64,000 nt of DNA. Origin: Rhynchopus sp. YZ270_cl-10 (lineage: Eukaryota; Euglenozoa; Diplonemea; Diplonemida; Diplonemidae). Below are positions 19,115 to 34,100 of the stretch, piece by piece. Under the pieces are notes generated by a model. It was not told the DNA's origin, did not search any database, and saw nothing but the letters and a program-made list of their open reading frames with translations. Made by a program: the position numbers and the translations under genes. Each line of letters begins with the position of its first letter. Positions within the stretch are counted from its first letter, which is position 1. The DNA lies in assembly GCA_964035575.1 (NCBI GenBank), contig OZ037855.1, positions 1,178,001 to 1,242,000 of the forward strand. Direction: 5' to 3'.

Positions 19115-21144
19115 ATGGTAGGCACCTTGCAGGCGTCACCTTCACGAATCCCGCCGACTAATACTCTGGGGGCCTCGCAGTTTGCCTTGCATGGGACTGC
19201 ACACACGCAGCAGCGACAGTACACACGCGAATGGGGTAACTATGTAGGTGAAAGCGTGCACGCAGAAGGTGAAGCGAAGCGACACGAAGACCAAGACCAA
19301 GACGATGAAAGCTCGATAGACACCGTCGCAGTGCTTCCACGCACACTACTGCACGCTGTCTGCAACGAAGAGGACGACGATGCTGCGTACTACGACATTG
19401 ACGACGACGACGACAACCTCTCCATTGAAAATCCAGTATGCACTTCCCCCCACCCCCATTTCTCCAATACACACCAATGCCGAGACTACGGCGCCGTGCA
19501 GTCATCCGGTGGGGGAAAAACATAGCATTTTGGGATTTCAAAACTCTAAGGGAGGGTTTTTACCGATGTTGTATGACCGTACGCTTCAACCATTATAACA
19601 TCATCTTTTTCACGCCATCTCCCCCATAGACATCCTACCGTCTTTCAACAAAGCCATTAAAAGCCCCCTCAACAAACTCTCCTTTTCCACAGACACTTCC
19701 ATCACCTTGCCACGGCACACCAACCCTGCATGCGGCAGATTCCCAGGCAGCAATCCATGCATTCACAGCGACAACGGACACACTGCACAAAATCTGGGCC
19801 GAGACAGGAGCAGAGGTGACCCACACCAACGATGCTATGTCGACCATGTGGGCAGGGATTTCCGCAGTCTTTCGCCAAAGCGTTGAACGCGAAACCTTCA
19901 TTGCGGAGGGTTTAAGGAAGGACGTCCACGCCCTGCAACAGCAACAGCTTCAACTGCACAAAACCGTATCAAACGAGAGTATTGACGTTCTCTCCAAGCC
20001 TCTTCGCAAAAAGCCGCTTTACGCACAAAAAAAGGCGCTTCAAGCAAATGTAGCACACCTCAAAAACACTGTGCGCGAACGTCGTGCGCTCTTCTGTGTT
20101 CTCGCCGCTTTGAACGAAGATTTAGGAGGAAAAGAAGGAATTCTTCCGATCCCTAAAGACCTTGCAGCATTGGTGGATTTAACGGAGGATAAGGTGGCGG
20201 AGTGCATCGATGTGATCAATGGTGTTGGCGATGACAGAGAGAAGATGTTGAACGGCATGATCCATGGTGCGCTTGAGGAGGTAACGGTGCTGTGGGATCA
20301 GCTGTGTATGAGAGAGGCGGAGCGGACGGAGCTGCTGAAGTTTATTGAAATTAAGAGGGAAGGGGCGACGGCGACGGATGGGAAAAAAACGGTGACGGTG
20401 GCGACACTTTCTTCGTGGGTTGGAAGGGCGGCTCCTACTCGCAGTGGTGAGCTTGCAACTGATCTATGCGGTGGGCAAAACCTTCAAGAAATCTATGAAA
20501 TCGTCTGCCATAAGCGCGACAAATTGCAGGCAGAATTCAACGCCCGTCTTGCCCTCCAGATCTCCGAAATGACCGATTTCCTCCACTCCCTCCATGCCCA
20601 ATACCACACCCTCACCGCCGACCCTTCCTACAGCACATCCCAGCCCTACCCTAATGAGATCAGCCAAGCCCTTCTAAACCGCATTGAAGCGGACGTCAGT
20701 CTCATGGAAAAGAAGATCGACGGTGCAAGCAGTGTGCTCTCGTTGCTGAAGCGGAGGGAGGAGATCCTAGAGGCCAAAGGGGAGATGGAAGTAGCGTCGC
20801 AGGATAAAGACCGGCTGCGGGATCGGTCGAGGAACATGGCGCAGATCTTGCTGCATGAGGAGAAGACGAGGAAGGCGGTTCGCAAAGAGCTGCCGCACAT
20901 CGAAAAGAAATTGCTTGCCTTCTGCAGGTCCTTCCGTGAAGAGAACAACGCGCATTTCACCTACGCAGGGCGTCCCTTAGAGAGTGTTCTCTCTGGTGAA
21001 GAAGTGCCTGCAGGTCAGCAAGGTGGACGCAGATCCACAGCCGCAGGTGCACCAGGCGCAGCTACGGGTAGGAGCGGGACACGTTCCCCTACCCCTACCC
21101 GACGGGGTATCACCCCAGTAAGAAATCGCCCGCCAATGAGATAA
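19115..21144 (+). CDS. MAP65/PRC1/Ase1 microtubule-bundling protein (two exons)
   Basis: Exons 19115-19435 and 19693-21144 give 590 residues. MAP65/PRC1/Ase1 proteins dimerise and cross-link antiparallel microtubules in the spindle midzone and cytokinetic furrow. The spectrin-like conserved block is at about residues 440-545, with KRREEILEAKGEM, HEEKTRKAVRKELPHIEKKL and FTYAGRPLESVL aligned to the PRC1 segment LKEEKQRAKLQKMLPKLEEEL. Long helices before it fit the dimerisation rod. The C-terminus is basic and disordered with CDK-type sites (SPTPTRRGITPVR), matching the known Cdk control of the family. The acidic N-terminal 107 residues (runs of Asp) are on exon 1 and are not conserved. The second exon is open upstream only to the AG at 19692, which supports the intron. 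Confidence 0.85.
19436..19692 (+). other. Predicted spliceosomal intron (MAP65 gene)
   Basis: 257 bases, phase 0, donor GTATGC, acceptor CTCCTTTTCCACAG. It joins an acidic N-terminal exon to the helical body. Confidence 0.8.
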
Positions 21145-22183
21145 AAAAAGTGTGGAGCTTGTGGCCACTACATTATTCCAATGAAAAGAGATGGATTGTG
21201 AGTGAGGGGGTTTTTTTGATTTGACCGGCTTTGAGTGCACAAAACAAACAACCCGATATTTTTTGAAAGCAGAGGTTTTAGGTTTATCTGCGTGGTGTAC
21301 TGTCGTTGTGCGAGAGGGTTGTATTGCAAGTCAAATTCATAAATCTTTTCCCAGAACATAAAATAGAGGTGTTATTATAAAAGAGAAAATATCGCTTTTT
21401 GCCAAGATTATTACATTGTGTCCCAAAAAAGCCAATTAAAGCAAGAATTTTACGGTTTTAGATGGTTGTTATTAGAGAAATGCCCAGTTTGGACAAAAAC
21501 CCAGGAGTGTTACAAAAAAATAAATAATGGGTAATTGGAGAGGAGGGGATGTGTGCCTCTGGCCCTCCCTCCCTCCCTAGATACCTCTCTCTCTCCCTCT
21601 CCCCCCTTTTCCCCACAGAAAAAAACCCGTCCCTCCCCATGTATAGAACTTTCTTTTCACAAAAAAAGGCGCAGTTTTTTTTTCCTGTTTTCCGCCCTCC
21701 CTTCTCTCCCCCTCATCCCCTCCACCGTGCCCTTCACACTTCACTTACGGTTCCAATGAGTCCTCTCCCCCTCTCCCTCTCTCTGAAACCTTGCTGCTGC
21801 TACGGCGATCGCAACGGAATCTGCATCCCGACCAGAGGTTTGGATGAAGTCGGCTCGGCGTGGTGTATGTGCGAGCAGACTTTTTGGCAGATTTTTTCGT
21901 CGGCCTTTGGTGTTGCCTGGATGTGACCTTTTTAGCAGCTGGAAAGGTGACACACCCTTCTAACGAAGTCCACCTTCAGTCAAAAACATGCGGACTGTGA
22001 CCTGTGTGGTGTGTTGGTTCAGCTGTGGTGGCCATGGCACACCCACCCATCCCAACTCCATAACACCTTTCTTACGCTTCCCCTCCCCTCCTCTCTCCTC
22101 CCCGTTCCTCTCATTTCCCACCACACAACCCTCAGAGAGACCTCAGGCGACCCTGGTTTGGGTCGTGAGGGTTTGATAACAAA
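21145..22183. other. Spacer upstream of the giant gene
   Basis: AT-rich to about 21530, then strongly pyrimidine-rich to 22140 with many CTCT and CCCT runs. It ends in CACACAACCCTCAG, a likely trans-splice acceptor about 48 bases before the start codon. No hairpin family member was seen. Confidence 0.55.
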
Positions 22184-25100
22184 ATGAGGACGTTGCTTGC
22201 CCTTGTGGGAGCACTTGTCCACGTGGGGTGTGCACAGACGATATGGGAGCGCCTCGCGGCAAACCCCGACGCAACGACGTCCGTACAGTACCTGCAGAGG
22301 ATGGGGTTGGAGACGACGCTGCGGCAGGGGACCACTTCGCTTACGGTGTTCATCCCTACGGAGGCTGCGTGGGACGCAGCAGGGCGGGGTGGCGAACGAC
22401 TCTTCGAGTACAACACAGTCGACCTGGACAACACCCTGCGCTACCACATCGTCTCGGGGGTCTCGCTCAACTCTGTTCAAAGCGTGCAGTCCTCCCCGCT
22501 TGCAACCATCCAGGGCGGTACTCTCTCTCTCACCCAGTCCATTCCCACTGGAAGCCAGCAAACCGGGTTCGTCGTCAACGGCATCTCCACGATAACAACA
22601 GAGAACGTTGCCGGGTCGAACGGGATGATCCACTATATCAACAGAGTGTTGGTCCCGAACCCTTCGTTGACTCCGTCGTTGACGATTTATGAGTTTATAA
22701 GGAACAATTCGTTGTTGTATTCAACGTTGGATTCGTATTTGCAAGCAGACCCGACGTTGATTGCGACGTTGAACACGAGGCTGCCTAGGTGGCACACCAA
22801 TGGCGTGCCGGGGACAGGGAGTCCTATTTTGTATACCTTTTTTGCGCCAACGAACGCAGCGTTCGCAGCGTTGACGACACTGCAGACGAGCGAGCTGATG
22901 CGCACCCCGGGTCTCATGCAGAGGGTGCTCAACTACCACGTCTCGGAAACCTACCTCGCTTATGATCTGGGGTCCAACATCTTGACCAACACCCAGCTCG
23001 ATCTTCTGACCTTCGATGCGCCGAACACCCTGCAGTACAACACCCTCCCCACCGTCACCATCGGTGCCTTAGGTGTGACGCAGACATTCCTGATCAACCC
23101 GCTCAACTTCGCGACGTCTGCGTCTCCGACCGTGAACGGCATTCTCATCTCGACAGACACAGTGCTCTTCCCGCCAGATGTCTTGCTGCCGCTTAACATC
23201 ATGGAGGTGCTTGCGGCACGGACGGACTCAGCGCTGACATCGGCGAAGTTAATCTCAACCGGGTTGAACCAGTTCCTGGAGAATGGTGGGTCGATCTTCA
23301 CAGTGTTCTCTCCTTCGGACGCTGCGTGGGCGAAGCTGACGTCCGGTGTGCGGAACCTCATTGAGCGGGACAGCTCTGTTGCGCAGTCGGTTATGTCGTA
23401 CCACATCCTGCAGGGTGTGCAGTATGGGAGTGCACAGCTGCGTGTCACGTCGTCGGCAACGACAGTGCAGGGAGGTAGTGTTGACTTTGTGTACAACACG
23501 AATCAGGCAGGGTTTTTGTATGTGAACACGAAGTCGAAGATTGTTGTTGCTGACCAGATTGCGTCGAACGGTGTGGTGCACATTATTGATGAGTTCCTGA
23601 TTCCTCCTGTCGCACCGCTGAGCACCATGACCACGATCGTCGGTGTCGTGGGCGCACAGCCTGTGCAGCTCAGCCGCATCAACCAGATTCTCATCTCCAA
23701 CGCAGAAATACTGAACCTCTTCTCCGATGCATATGCAGGCCCCTTCACCTTCCTCGCACCCTCAAACGCAGCCTTCGCAGGCTACCCCCAAGACCAGCTC
23801 GACTCGCTCTTGCAGGACCAGCAAAAGCTGCTGACGCTGCTGAAGTACCACACCCTCCCCGGATACTACTCCGTGCAAGACTTCATCACAGAGCACAACC
23901 GCATCAACGGCGGGAACGTCAACGGCCTCGTGCGTTCGACATACACAACACAGTACTTCGACGCAGCAAACAGCAACGTCAACAACGAGACACTTACAAG
24001 TCTGGTCAACTCGGGGTTCATTAAGTTCTATGATGCGATGTCGCGCGAGGCAGTGATGGACCGTTCGCTGTCTGACCTGCCCGCAACAAACGGGATTGTG
24101 CACATTGTGGACTCGCTTCTGCTCCCCAACGACCAGCTGCTGCCGGGGAACACTGTTGTGGATGAGGTGGGGAGGGCTGGGCGCGATGCGACTGTGTTCT
24201 ACGACCTCCTCAAGATCAGCGGCATGTCGCTCAACCTTGCGCGCACCGGGCCCTTCACTGTCTTCGCCGTGACCAACGCAGGGCTAAGCAAGCTCGGCAC
24301 CGGTGTCATCCCCTACTACACGCGCCGTGCCTCCGAGCTGCAGACGGTGCTCCTGCACCACACCGTGGAGGGCTCCATGGCGTACCCCGCAAGCACGCTG
24401 CTCGCAGCCTCGCCACTCATGACACAGCAGATGGAGTTCCTCACCATCGCGAACACAGGCGCCGCACGACTCACCATCGACGGCAAGGCAGTCATCACGA
24501 CACCCGACGTCGCTGCGTCCAACGGCATTGTGCACTTCGTCGATGCGTTCCTTCCACCCGCTATTGCAGCCTTCCCTACCAAAACCGTCTACGACTATGT
24601 CAACGATGGTGGGTACAACCAGAACAACCTGAACCTCGCTTGGTCTGCCTTCAAGGAGATTATGTGGAAGAACGACGGTGCGTTGGGTGACATCTTGAAG
24701 GCACCAGGGCCGATCACTTTGTTCCTGTGGGACGACGCTTCGTTCAACACAAACGTGGATGCGACGTTGCGCACCCTTCTGCTCTCTGCAAGCAGCTCTG
24801 CTGCGTACATCGGGGATGCGTTGCGCTACCACGTGGTGAATCAGTACCTTGATGTAGGGGACCTGGTTGCGGGATCGCCGGGCAGTGTCGTGACACAGGA
24901 CGCACCCTACAGCATCAGCTACGCAGTGTCGACACTCACCTCCCGCATTACTCTCAACGGCAATGTTGACATAACTGCGACGATCCCTGCGAACAACGGT
25001 ATCATCCACATTGTGTCCGACGTGCTGACCCGGAACAGCCTGTTCCCAATTACACCACCCGCAGGCACGACCGACTCGCTGTGGGATTTGTTGAGGTTGC

Positions 25101-28100
25101 GCCCTGATGTGTCGGACTTCTACGGTTACGCTGCTACCGCAAACATCAACTACCTGCTGCAGTCCACAGAGCGGCGCACCCTCTTCGCACCGAAGAACGA
25201 CGCCTTCAACGACCTGCCCACCGGATGGAAGGAGATCTTCAAGCGCAACATCTCCGTGCTGCACGACGTTGTGCAGTACCACGTGCTCACCACAGGGTCC
25301 TACGCTGCAAGTCTGCTCCCACAGATCTCCCCTGCCGTCACCGCGTTGGGGACAGAGGTGCTCTCGTTCACACAGAACTCGATTATCATTTTGATTGAGG
25401 CCAACAGAGTTGTCGGCACAAACCCCGCCTCAGCAAAGAACAGACAGGCAACCATTCAAGTGCCCGACCTGCAAGCATCGAACGGTATCATGCATGTGAC
25501 AGACAACCTCTTGATCCCTGAGTCCATGTTCCACAATGTGCTCCCCTTCTTGGATCTGTACTCCCTGATCGAGGCGACCCCTGAGCTGTCCACGATGCTG
25601 TCCGTGTTGGTGACTCTGTCGTCCAGGCAGGGGGCCGGCTTTGCAACAGACCTTGTGACGTTGCTGAAGGGTGATGGGCCGTTGACGGTGTTTGCTCCGT
25701 CGAACACCGCGTTTCTGTCGTACCCGTTGTTGCAGTCGTTGATGACGTGGACACCGACGACAACGAATGCAGACGACCCGCTCATGGCTTTGATGCAGTA
25801 CCATATGCACCCGCTGTACAAGGAGGAGAACGACCTGAGGCTTGTGTCCCCCACCAATTTGGCTACACTGTCCACAGACACGCTCACGAACTCGAACATG
25901 ATTGATATCCGTGTCGAGGCAGGTGGGACTGTGGTGGTCCTGGGAGGGCTTGCACGCTTCACGACGATCAACAAACGCGCGACCAACGGTGTCCTGCACA
26001 TCATCGACACAGTGCTCCCAGCAACGCTGCCACCAGGGATCTCGCAGAACTCGCTGCAGGACGTGCTGCAGAACAGACTGGACACCTCCGACTTCGCGAG
26101 AACCACCCCCTCAGTGGGCCTGTACAACGAACTCACGGGAACTGGGGGCACCGGAAACCTAGGCCCGTACACAGTGTTTGCACCGTCGAACCTGGCCTGG
26201 AGCCAACTGCCTATCGGGGTGCGCAAGATGCTGAGCCAGCGTCTGGACGTGCTCACGAATGTGATGCGCTACCACGTGGTCTCTGGCGTTGCGCTGACTG
26301 CAGCGTCCACAGCGTCGACTGGGTCCGTTGTCACACTGCAGGGCAACACCTTGCAACTCGAGTACAACCCCAACACGGGTATTGTGCGTCTCGCTGGGAC
26401 GGCGGAGACTATTGTGACCGACATCCAGGCGACGAACGGACGTGCCCACGTCATCAACCAGGTGCTCGACTACCCGAACTCGCCGCTGCCAAAGCAGAAC
26501 CTGCTCAACGTCATTTCATCGGACCCGGCGCTGTCTACGTTCTCTGCTTTGTTGCGTGCGTCTTCTACGGGTGCGTTGCTCGCTACCCTGGATCTGCTCA
26601 ACCAGCAGTCCTACACAGTGTTGGCACCGACGGACATCGCCTTTTCTCAGCTGACTGCCGTAGAGCAGCAGGGGTACCTGAGCGACCCGGACACCTTCCT
26701 CAGGGAGCACATCATCCAGAACGAGTACATCTCCTCGCAGGACTTTCATGCCAGCTCCCCAGGGCAGAAGACCAACATGAACCAGAACGGTGTGACGTAC
26801 AGGATTGGTGTTGCTGCTACGCCAGGGCGGGACGCAGCAGTGCTTCAGCAGAGCGGCAGCTCCGTTGTTGTCTTCAACTACCAGACCTCGCGGCCCAGCG
26901 CTGTCACTGGTGCGGACATCCCTGCGACGAACGGCATTGTGCACGTCATCAACCAGGTGCTCACTGGCGGCACTGTCACCGGTGGCACCGGTGTCACGGC
27001 ATCGCCCTTCTCGCCACCCGTCCCTGCCACGACCTCTGCACCCATCGCAAGCGTGCCCTCCAACCAGCGCGTTCTCGTGTGGGGCAATGCCCTTGGTGGT
27101 GGCGACGCTAACACTGTCGCAGCCGCGCTTGGCCAGGACTCCGTCAAGAAGGTGTACTCAAACGACTTCGCCTTCGTGGCCCTGCCGTTCTCGGGCTTCA
27201 ACATGATCACCTGGGGGGACGCTGTGTCGGGTGGCGCGCCACCGACACTGACGGGAACCTCCCCGGTGCAGGACATCTTCTCCACGAGACGTGCCTTTGC
27301 GGCGCTGCGTGCGGACGGGTCGATCACGGCGTGGGGTGACGCTCGGTATGGTGGGGACACTGGCGCATCTGCGGCGCTGCTGGCGTGTTGTGTGTCGAAG
27401 GTGTACGCTACCTCACGCGCCTTTGCGGCTGTGCGGACGAGCAGTTCGAGCAATGCTATCGTTGTGGCGTGGGGCGACGCGGGCTACGGTGGTGCTGTTC
27501 CGGATGCGGCGCAGACGTCACTGAACCAGATGTTCCTCAGCGGACAGTTTGTGGAGAAGATTGCGTCCAACGACGGTGCCTTTGCTGCGGTGGTGTCACG
27601 CACGAACAACGTCCTCACTGCCAACGTCGTGACCTGGGGCATCGGCAACCAAGGAGGCGACTCCGTCACAGTGTCCGCCTTCCTCACAGGCGTCGTCGAC
27701 GTCGTCTCGACGTACTCCTCCTTCGCCGCCATCACCTCCACGGGGAACGTCGTCACCTGGGGTGCGGCAGACTCCGGCGGTGACTCCACCACCATCCGCG
27801 CCCTCCTCAGCCAAGGCACCATCCTCACTGTCGCCTCCACCACCACTGCGTTCACCGCCCTCACCACAACCGGCACCGCCATCTCATGGGGGAACCAGAA
27901 CGGTGGAGGTGAATCACGCTCCCTGGTCGCACAGCTGGTCAACGTCGGGAAGATCTTCTCCACAGACTCTGCCTTCGCAGCTTTGAAGAGCGATGGCACT
28001 GTTGTGACCTGGGGTGGGTCTGGCGGGGACTCAGTTTCCGTTGCATCTGCCTTGACCGCTATCATCGACATTGCGAGCACTGATTCTGCGTTTGCTGCTC

Positions 28101-31100
28101 TCAGAGCAGATGGCACTGTCGTGACGTGGGGGTCGAGTGGCTTCGGTGGGCAGGTGCCCGCCTCAAAGCAGCCCCTCCTTGTTGGGGTCAAGAAGGTGTA
28201 CGGGAACTCTCGTGCATTCGCCGCAGTGCGCAATGACAATACTGTTGTGGAGTGGGGCGACAACAATGGCGGTGGGAACGGGGCAGTCCCTAATGTTGCT
28301 ACGGCACAGCTGTTGGTGTCTCCTGTGATTGCGAGCGGCGCGCTTGAGAGGGTCATTGCCACCACTGATGCTGCGTTTGCAGCGTACATTGCGGACCCTG
28401 TTGTTCCTGTTACTCCGCCTACACCAGGCGCAACGCCTTTGCCTGCACCAGGGAGCACAACCTGCAGTGTGCTGTATTGCAATGGAAACCACCTCTCCTT
28501 CGCGACCGTGGCAAATGCGTGCGTCTGCAACTGCAAAAACAACTACGTTGGCGACCGCTGCCAGATCTGCAACGTCGGCTACGTCAACTACCCGATCTGC
28601 AGCTTCGCTGTCGTCACCCCGGTGCCCTGGTTCCTCCCGTTCACACCAACGCCAAGTGGGATATCACCACCACCTACCCCGTTGCCCTCGAGCCTGCCCC
28701 TCCCCACACCACCTCCAACAAAGTGCCTCGGGTGGAGTGCCTGCAACGGCCACCAACTGAGTGTGTCGGACTCACCGCTTGGGGGCTGCCTCTGCAACTG
28801 CCTGGAAAACTTTGCTGGGGAGACGTGCGACTCCTGTGCGTCGGGCTACTCTGGGTACCCCATCTGTGCGCAGGGCAACTGGGTGCTTGTCTCGGAGACG
28901 CATGCGTGCCATATGAACGTTGAGGACGACGCTGCGGTGCACGGGTCAGAGACAGACCTGCTTCCAACCAGGATTGCCTGCCAGCAGGCCTGCTCAGAGC
29001 TGCCTTGGTGCCGTGCTGTCGACTGGTACACCTCCACCCAAAAATGCCGCATGTACAGAGAGTCCTGCGCAAAGCCCTTAGACCCCCTCAATGGCGGCAC
29101 TCACTGGCGTATCGTTGTCGACGCAGGTCTGCAGACGCCGGCTCCCACTCCGGTTCCGACTGTGGAGCCGGGATGTCCATGGGTGTCACCAAGTGGACGC
29201 GAGGATGAGTACGACTGTGGCGATGGGAGTACCTGCAATTTGCGTCTCCAAGGGACAGACTGTTGTTCGAACCGGCGTGGCCGTCTGAGGTGTCCTGTGA
29301 ACTACCCGACAATGTGCTCTTCGATTGATGTCGACTGCGACAATGACTACTGCTGTGTTGAGACGCCTGCAATGTGCATTGAGAACGGCGGGGTGCGGCC
29401 GTGCTTTGGTATGGACGTCACGCCTTGTGGGCTGCACTCTCAGGGTGGACAGCCTGCTGTCTGGTTCAACGGAAAGTCTGGTCAGCAACTGACACCACCT
29501 AAAATCCAAAACGTGCGCAGCGTGTTCTCCAACACCGAAGCCTACGCAGCAGTCACGATGCTCGGAGCCGTCATCACCTGGGGTGCAGACTACGCAGGTG
29601 GTGACAGCAGCACTGTCGCTTCTCTTCTGCTCTCCGGGGTGGTCAAGGTGTTCTCCACAGACCTCACCTTCGCAGCACTCAAGACCGGAGGCGAAGTCGT
29701 TGCCTGGGGTGACAACGGCCTGGGCGCAGCATCAGCCAACGTGCAGTCCCTTCTCCGCAGTGGCGTCTCGACCCTCTACACCACGAGCAACGCCTTCGCT
29801 GCTGTCAAGCTTGGTGGCGGTGTCGTAACGTGGGGGCACAGCTTTTATGGAGGCGACTCTTCTGCAGTGGCAGGTGGCATTGCTTCCAATGTCAAGCGCA
29901 TCTACTCCACGACCCAAGCCTTCGCCGCAGTCAAGATCGACGGCAGTGTCGTCACCTGGGGTGCCACCGACGGAGGTGGCAACGCGAACAGCGTACAGCC
30001 GCTTCTGTCCGCATCGCCCGGTGTCAGCACCATCTCGAACACCCTTCTCGCATTTGCCGCCATCAGAAACGACGGCCGCGTTGTAACCTGGGGGTACAGC
30101 CCCCGTGGCGGCGACTCCACCACCGTAAACGACCTACTCCTGACCGGAGGCTTGGAGGTGGTCGGCAACACCCTCGCCTTTGCGCTCATCAAGACCAACC
30201 GCGCTGTGGTGACCTGGGGTGACGCGACTGCAGGGGGTGACAGCGCGACAGTGGCGCAGTCGTTGAGCTCTTCCGTCATGAAGATCTTTACGACAAACAC
30301 TGCATTTGCGGCGCTCCGCTCCGACGGCACGGTGGTGGCGTGGGGGAACCTGCAGGAGGGGGGGCAAATCCCGGCTGTGAAGGCGGATCTGCTGCGTAAT
30401 GTGAAGACCATTGTTTCGACGGAGCGTGCGTTCACTGCGCTGCTTAGCGACGGGACTGCGGTGATGTGGGGGGACGCAGCCTACGGCGGTACATTCGGAA
30501 CAGCCAACACCATCTCCAACGTGCGCGAGGTGAGCAGCAACCAGCGTGAGTTTATTGCCCTCCACAACGACGGCACCATCTCGATCTGGGGTGAGCAGCC
30601 CAACAGGCTCGGCGACGTCACCGTCTGCGAGACGAAGCTCATCGATGACGTGCCTGCCTACAGATACGGCCTCGGTGTGCGCAGCGTTGCCTCCACGCTC
30701 CTCAGCTTCGCCCTCCTCACTGAACCCGACACCACTCCCATTCCCTCCGTTCTCCCCACCCTCGATCCATCAGGCAACACCGCACTGCCATATTTCCCTG
30801 TCAAAGTCTGGGGCGATCCGCTTGCCGGAGGTGTCATCCCTGCCTCCATTCAGTCCCAACTCACCTGTGGAAGCATCTACTCCACAAAGCGTGCATTCGC
30901 TGCAGTCAAGGCAGATGGTAGTGTTGTGGCCTGGGGTGACTCTGGCTATGGTGGTGATACAACCAGTGTCGCGCACAGACTCTCGACAGGCGTGACGTCT
31001 CTCTTCTCAACGGACAGAGCCTTCGCCGCACTCACAGAAGGCGGCTCCGTCATTGTATGGGGCGACCACGGCTACGGTGGCAACGCAGACTCGACCGTCG

Positions 31101-34100
31101 CCGCACAGATCGCCACTGGTGTGCAGACAGTGTACTCCACCCAGCTTGCCTTTGCCGCACTCAAGACAAACGGCCAGGTCGTGACCTGGGGGGACCGCTA
31201 CTACGGTGGTGAGTCCATCACTGTAGAGCCCTTCATCCAGACAAACGTGATTGGCATCTACAACACGGATCAGGCGTTTGCTGCGATTAAGTCGGACGGC
31301 TCTGTTGTGACTTGGGGTGCAGGGTTTTCTGGTGGCGACTCTTCCCGCGTGCGGCAGGAGCTGCTGTCTGGTATTACTGCTGTGTACACTACTTACTCTG
31401 CCTTTGCGGCAGTGAAGACGGGCGGCTCTGTTGTGACCTGGGGGTATGACGGACGTGGTGGTGATTCTTCGACAGTTGCGGGTGAGCTGCTGGCGGGGGT
31501 GCAGTCGATTGCTGGGTCCGAGATGGCGTTTGCGGCACTCAAGATACAGCAGGGCTCGCAGACTGCCGGCACTGTCGTGACCTGGGGCGACGCAGGCTAC
31601 GGAGGCGACTCCACCACAGTGCGTGCACAGCTTGCGTTTGGCGTTGTCGCTGTGTACGCAACACAACGTGCCTTTGCTGCCATCAAGACCGACGGCAGTG
31701 TCGTTGCCTGGGGTAACGCATCCTACGGCGGCTTCGTCACACAGCTGGCCTCCCAGCTCGTTGGTGTTGAGGAGATCTTCACCACAGAACGCTCCTTTGC
31801 AGCGCTCCTCACCAGCGGCCGTGTCGTGACCTGGGGCGATGCCGGCTTTGGTGGCCAAGGCGGTGCCCTGCAGGGCATCACCGACGTACGTGTTGTGTAC
31901 TCCACAGAACGCTCCTTCACCGCACTCCGTGCAGACGGCTCTCTCGTTGCTTGGGGCAGCGAAGACTACGGCGGGGACATGAGCGGCACCGACTCGAGTA
32001 GTGCGAGCGACCACAAGGCGGTCTACTCTACGGGATCTGCGTTTGCGGCGTTGAACCCATGCCAGCTTGGGTCGAAGCTGCGCTCTGTAGGGGTAGGGGC
32101 GTGCATGGGTACAGACCGCACCACTGGCACCACCACTAGATACGGCGAGCTCAAAACGGACGCAGTCGATCGTGCCGCGTGTCTGCAGGTACTTCTGCAG
32201 CACAGCCCCCCTGCGCGTGGTGCGACGTGGTGGCCAGATGCACCCCTTGTCGGTGCTGCACGGGGTGGCTGCTATGTTGCAGTGGACCTCGGCTCGACCC
32301 TCTCCACAGGTGTCTGGAGTGACCGTTTCTCCTACGACACCTCGCCCTACGACCCTAACGCGAAGCGCACTGCAGAGGGCCCCGTCACGCAGCCTAGCGG
32401 CGACATTGGGATGGAGTGCATCGCAGCCGACGAGGCCTCAGCAGTGCCGACCCCACCCCCAGGGACGAATGTTCCGGAGGCAAACCCGACACCGGCTCCA
32501 GGCACCACATCGTATGCGTGGTCGCTGACGCAAAAGGGTGCGAGCTGTCAGATCAACAACGAAGGGATCAACGTCGTGTACAACTTCATGCCATTGGCGT
32601 CGTTGGAGGCCTGCATGCGTGCGTGCGAGGTGCACACAGAGTGCCGTGCGGTGGACTACTTTGACACAGGGCTGTGCAATCTCTATGACAAGGCCTGTAC
32701 CGAGCCGCTTGACATCCACAGTGGAGCAGAAGCCTGGCGCTACGTTGCCGGCACCAGCGATGGGTTCGAAGCCGTTGCCTGGGGTGACCCCACTACCGGT
32801 GGAGAGACAGCAGCAGTCTTCTCCCAGGTGGACAGAGGCGTGCGTGCAATCTACAACACAGAATACGCCTTCGCTGCACTCAAAACCGACGGCACTGTCG
32901 TCACCTGGGGGTCTGGCCCTGATGGGGGTGACTCCAACTCCGTAAACGCAGAGCTCCGTCTTGCCACTGCGTCTGCTATTGTGGACATTGCTGGATCGGA
33001 CCGTGCGTTTGCGGCGCTCACCTCTACCGGATCGGTTGTGACTTGGGGTGACAGCCAACATGGTGGGTCTTCTGAGCTGGTACGCGCTTCTTTGATGAGT
33101 GGGGTGCGGAAGATTTATGCAGCGGACGCAGCGTTTGCCGCGTTGACCCCTACAGGGTTGATTGCGTGGGGGAACCAGGCGACCGGTGGTGATGCGACAA
33201 CTGTTGCTAACGCGATAACTGGGACAGTGGAATACCGCACTGTGCAGCCATCGGAGCGCGCCTTTGCTGCGCTTACCGAGGATGGCCAGGTGGTGGCGTG
33301 GGGCGACATGCTTGCTGGTGGTGATACGACGACTGTTGCGATTGAGCTTGGTGTGGGGAACCACAGGGTGACCAATCTGTACTCCACTAAGCGTGCCTTT
33401 GCAGCTCTCCGCGACGACAAATCTGTTATCACGTGGGGAGACGCAAGCCGCGGTGGCGACATGACCTCTGTTGCGGGTCTGCTCTCCTCCCAGGTCCTCC
33501 GCATCTACAGCACGGAGTCCGCCTTCGCCGCTCTCAAGCAAGACGGGACAGTCATCGCCTGGGGCAGCATTCTCGAAGGAGGTGCCGCACCGCCTATGGA
33601 CAATGTCCGCTTCATTGTCACATCAAAGCGTGCCTTTGTCGCAATCAAGAACGACGGCACCGCAGTGACCTGGGGCGACCCACTCGCAGGAGGCGACCGT
33701 CCGTCGACACCCACCACAAACACCTTTGGTATTACGAGCGCAGTGGGCAACGACGAGGCCTTCGCAGCGGTGCTGTCCAACGGTGCGCTCGATGCATGGG
33801 GCAATGCAGTGGGTGGTGGCACCCTGCCGACTGCCCTGAACATGACGCAGAGCTACAAACTGCAGTACCTGACAGGAACCTCGCAGGCCTTTGCAGGATT
33901 GACCGAGGCAGGCGCGGTCGTGGCCTGGGGGAACAACCTTGCCGGTGGCGACGTCAACCCGGTTGCCTCCCGCCTTGCCCGCGGTGTCGTCTCCATCTCT
34001 TCGACGTCGCGCTCCTTCGCTGCCCTGGTCACCTCACTGACACCCTTCCCTGCATCGCCTGCGTCGTCTGACGTCATGCGCTGCACTGAAGACATGTGGC

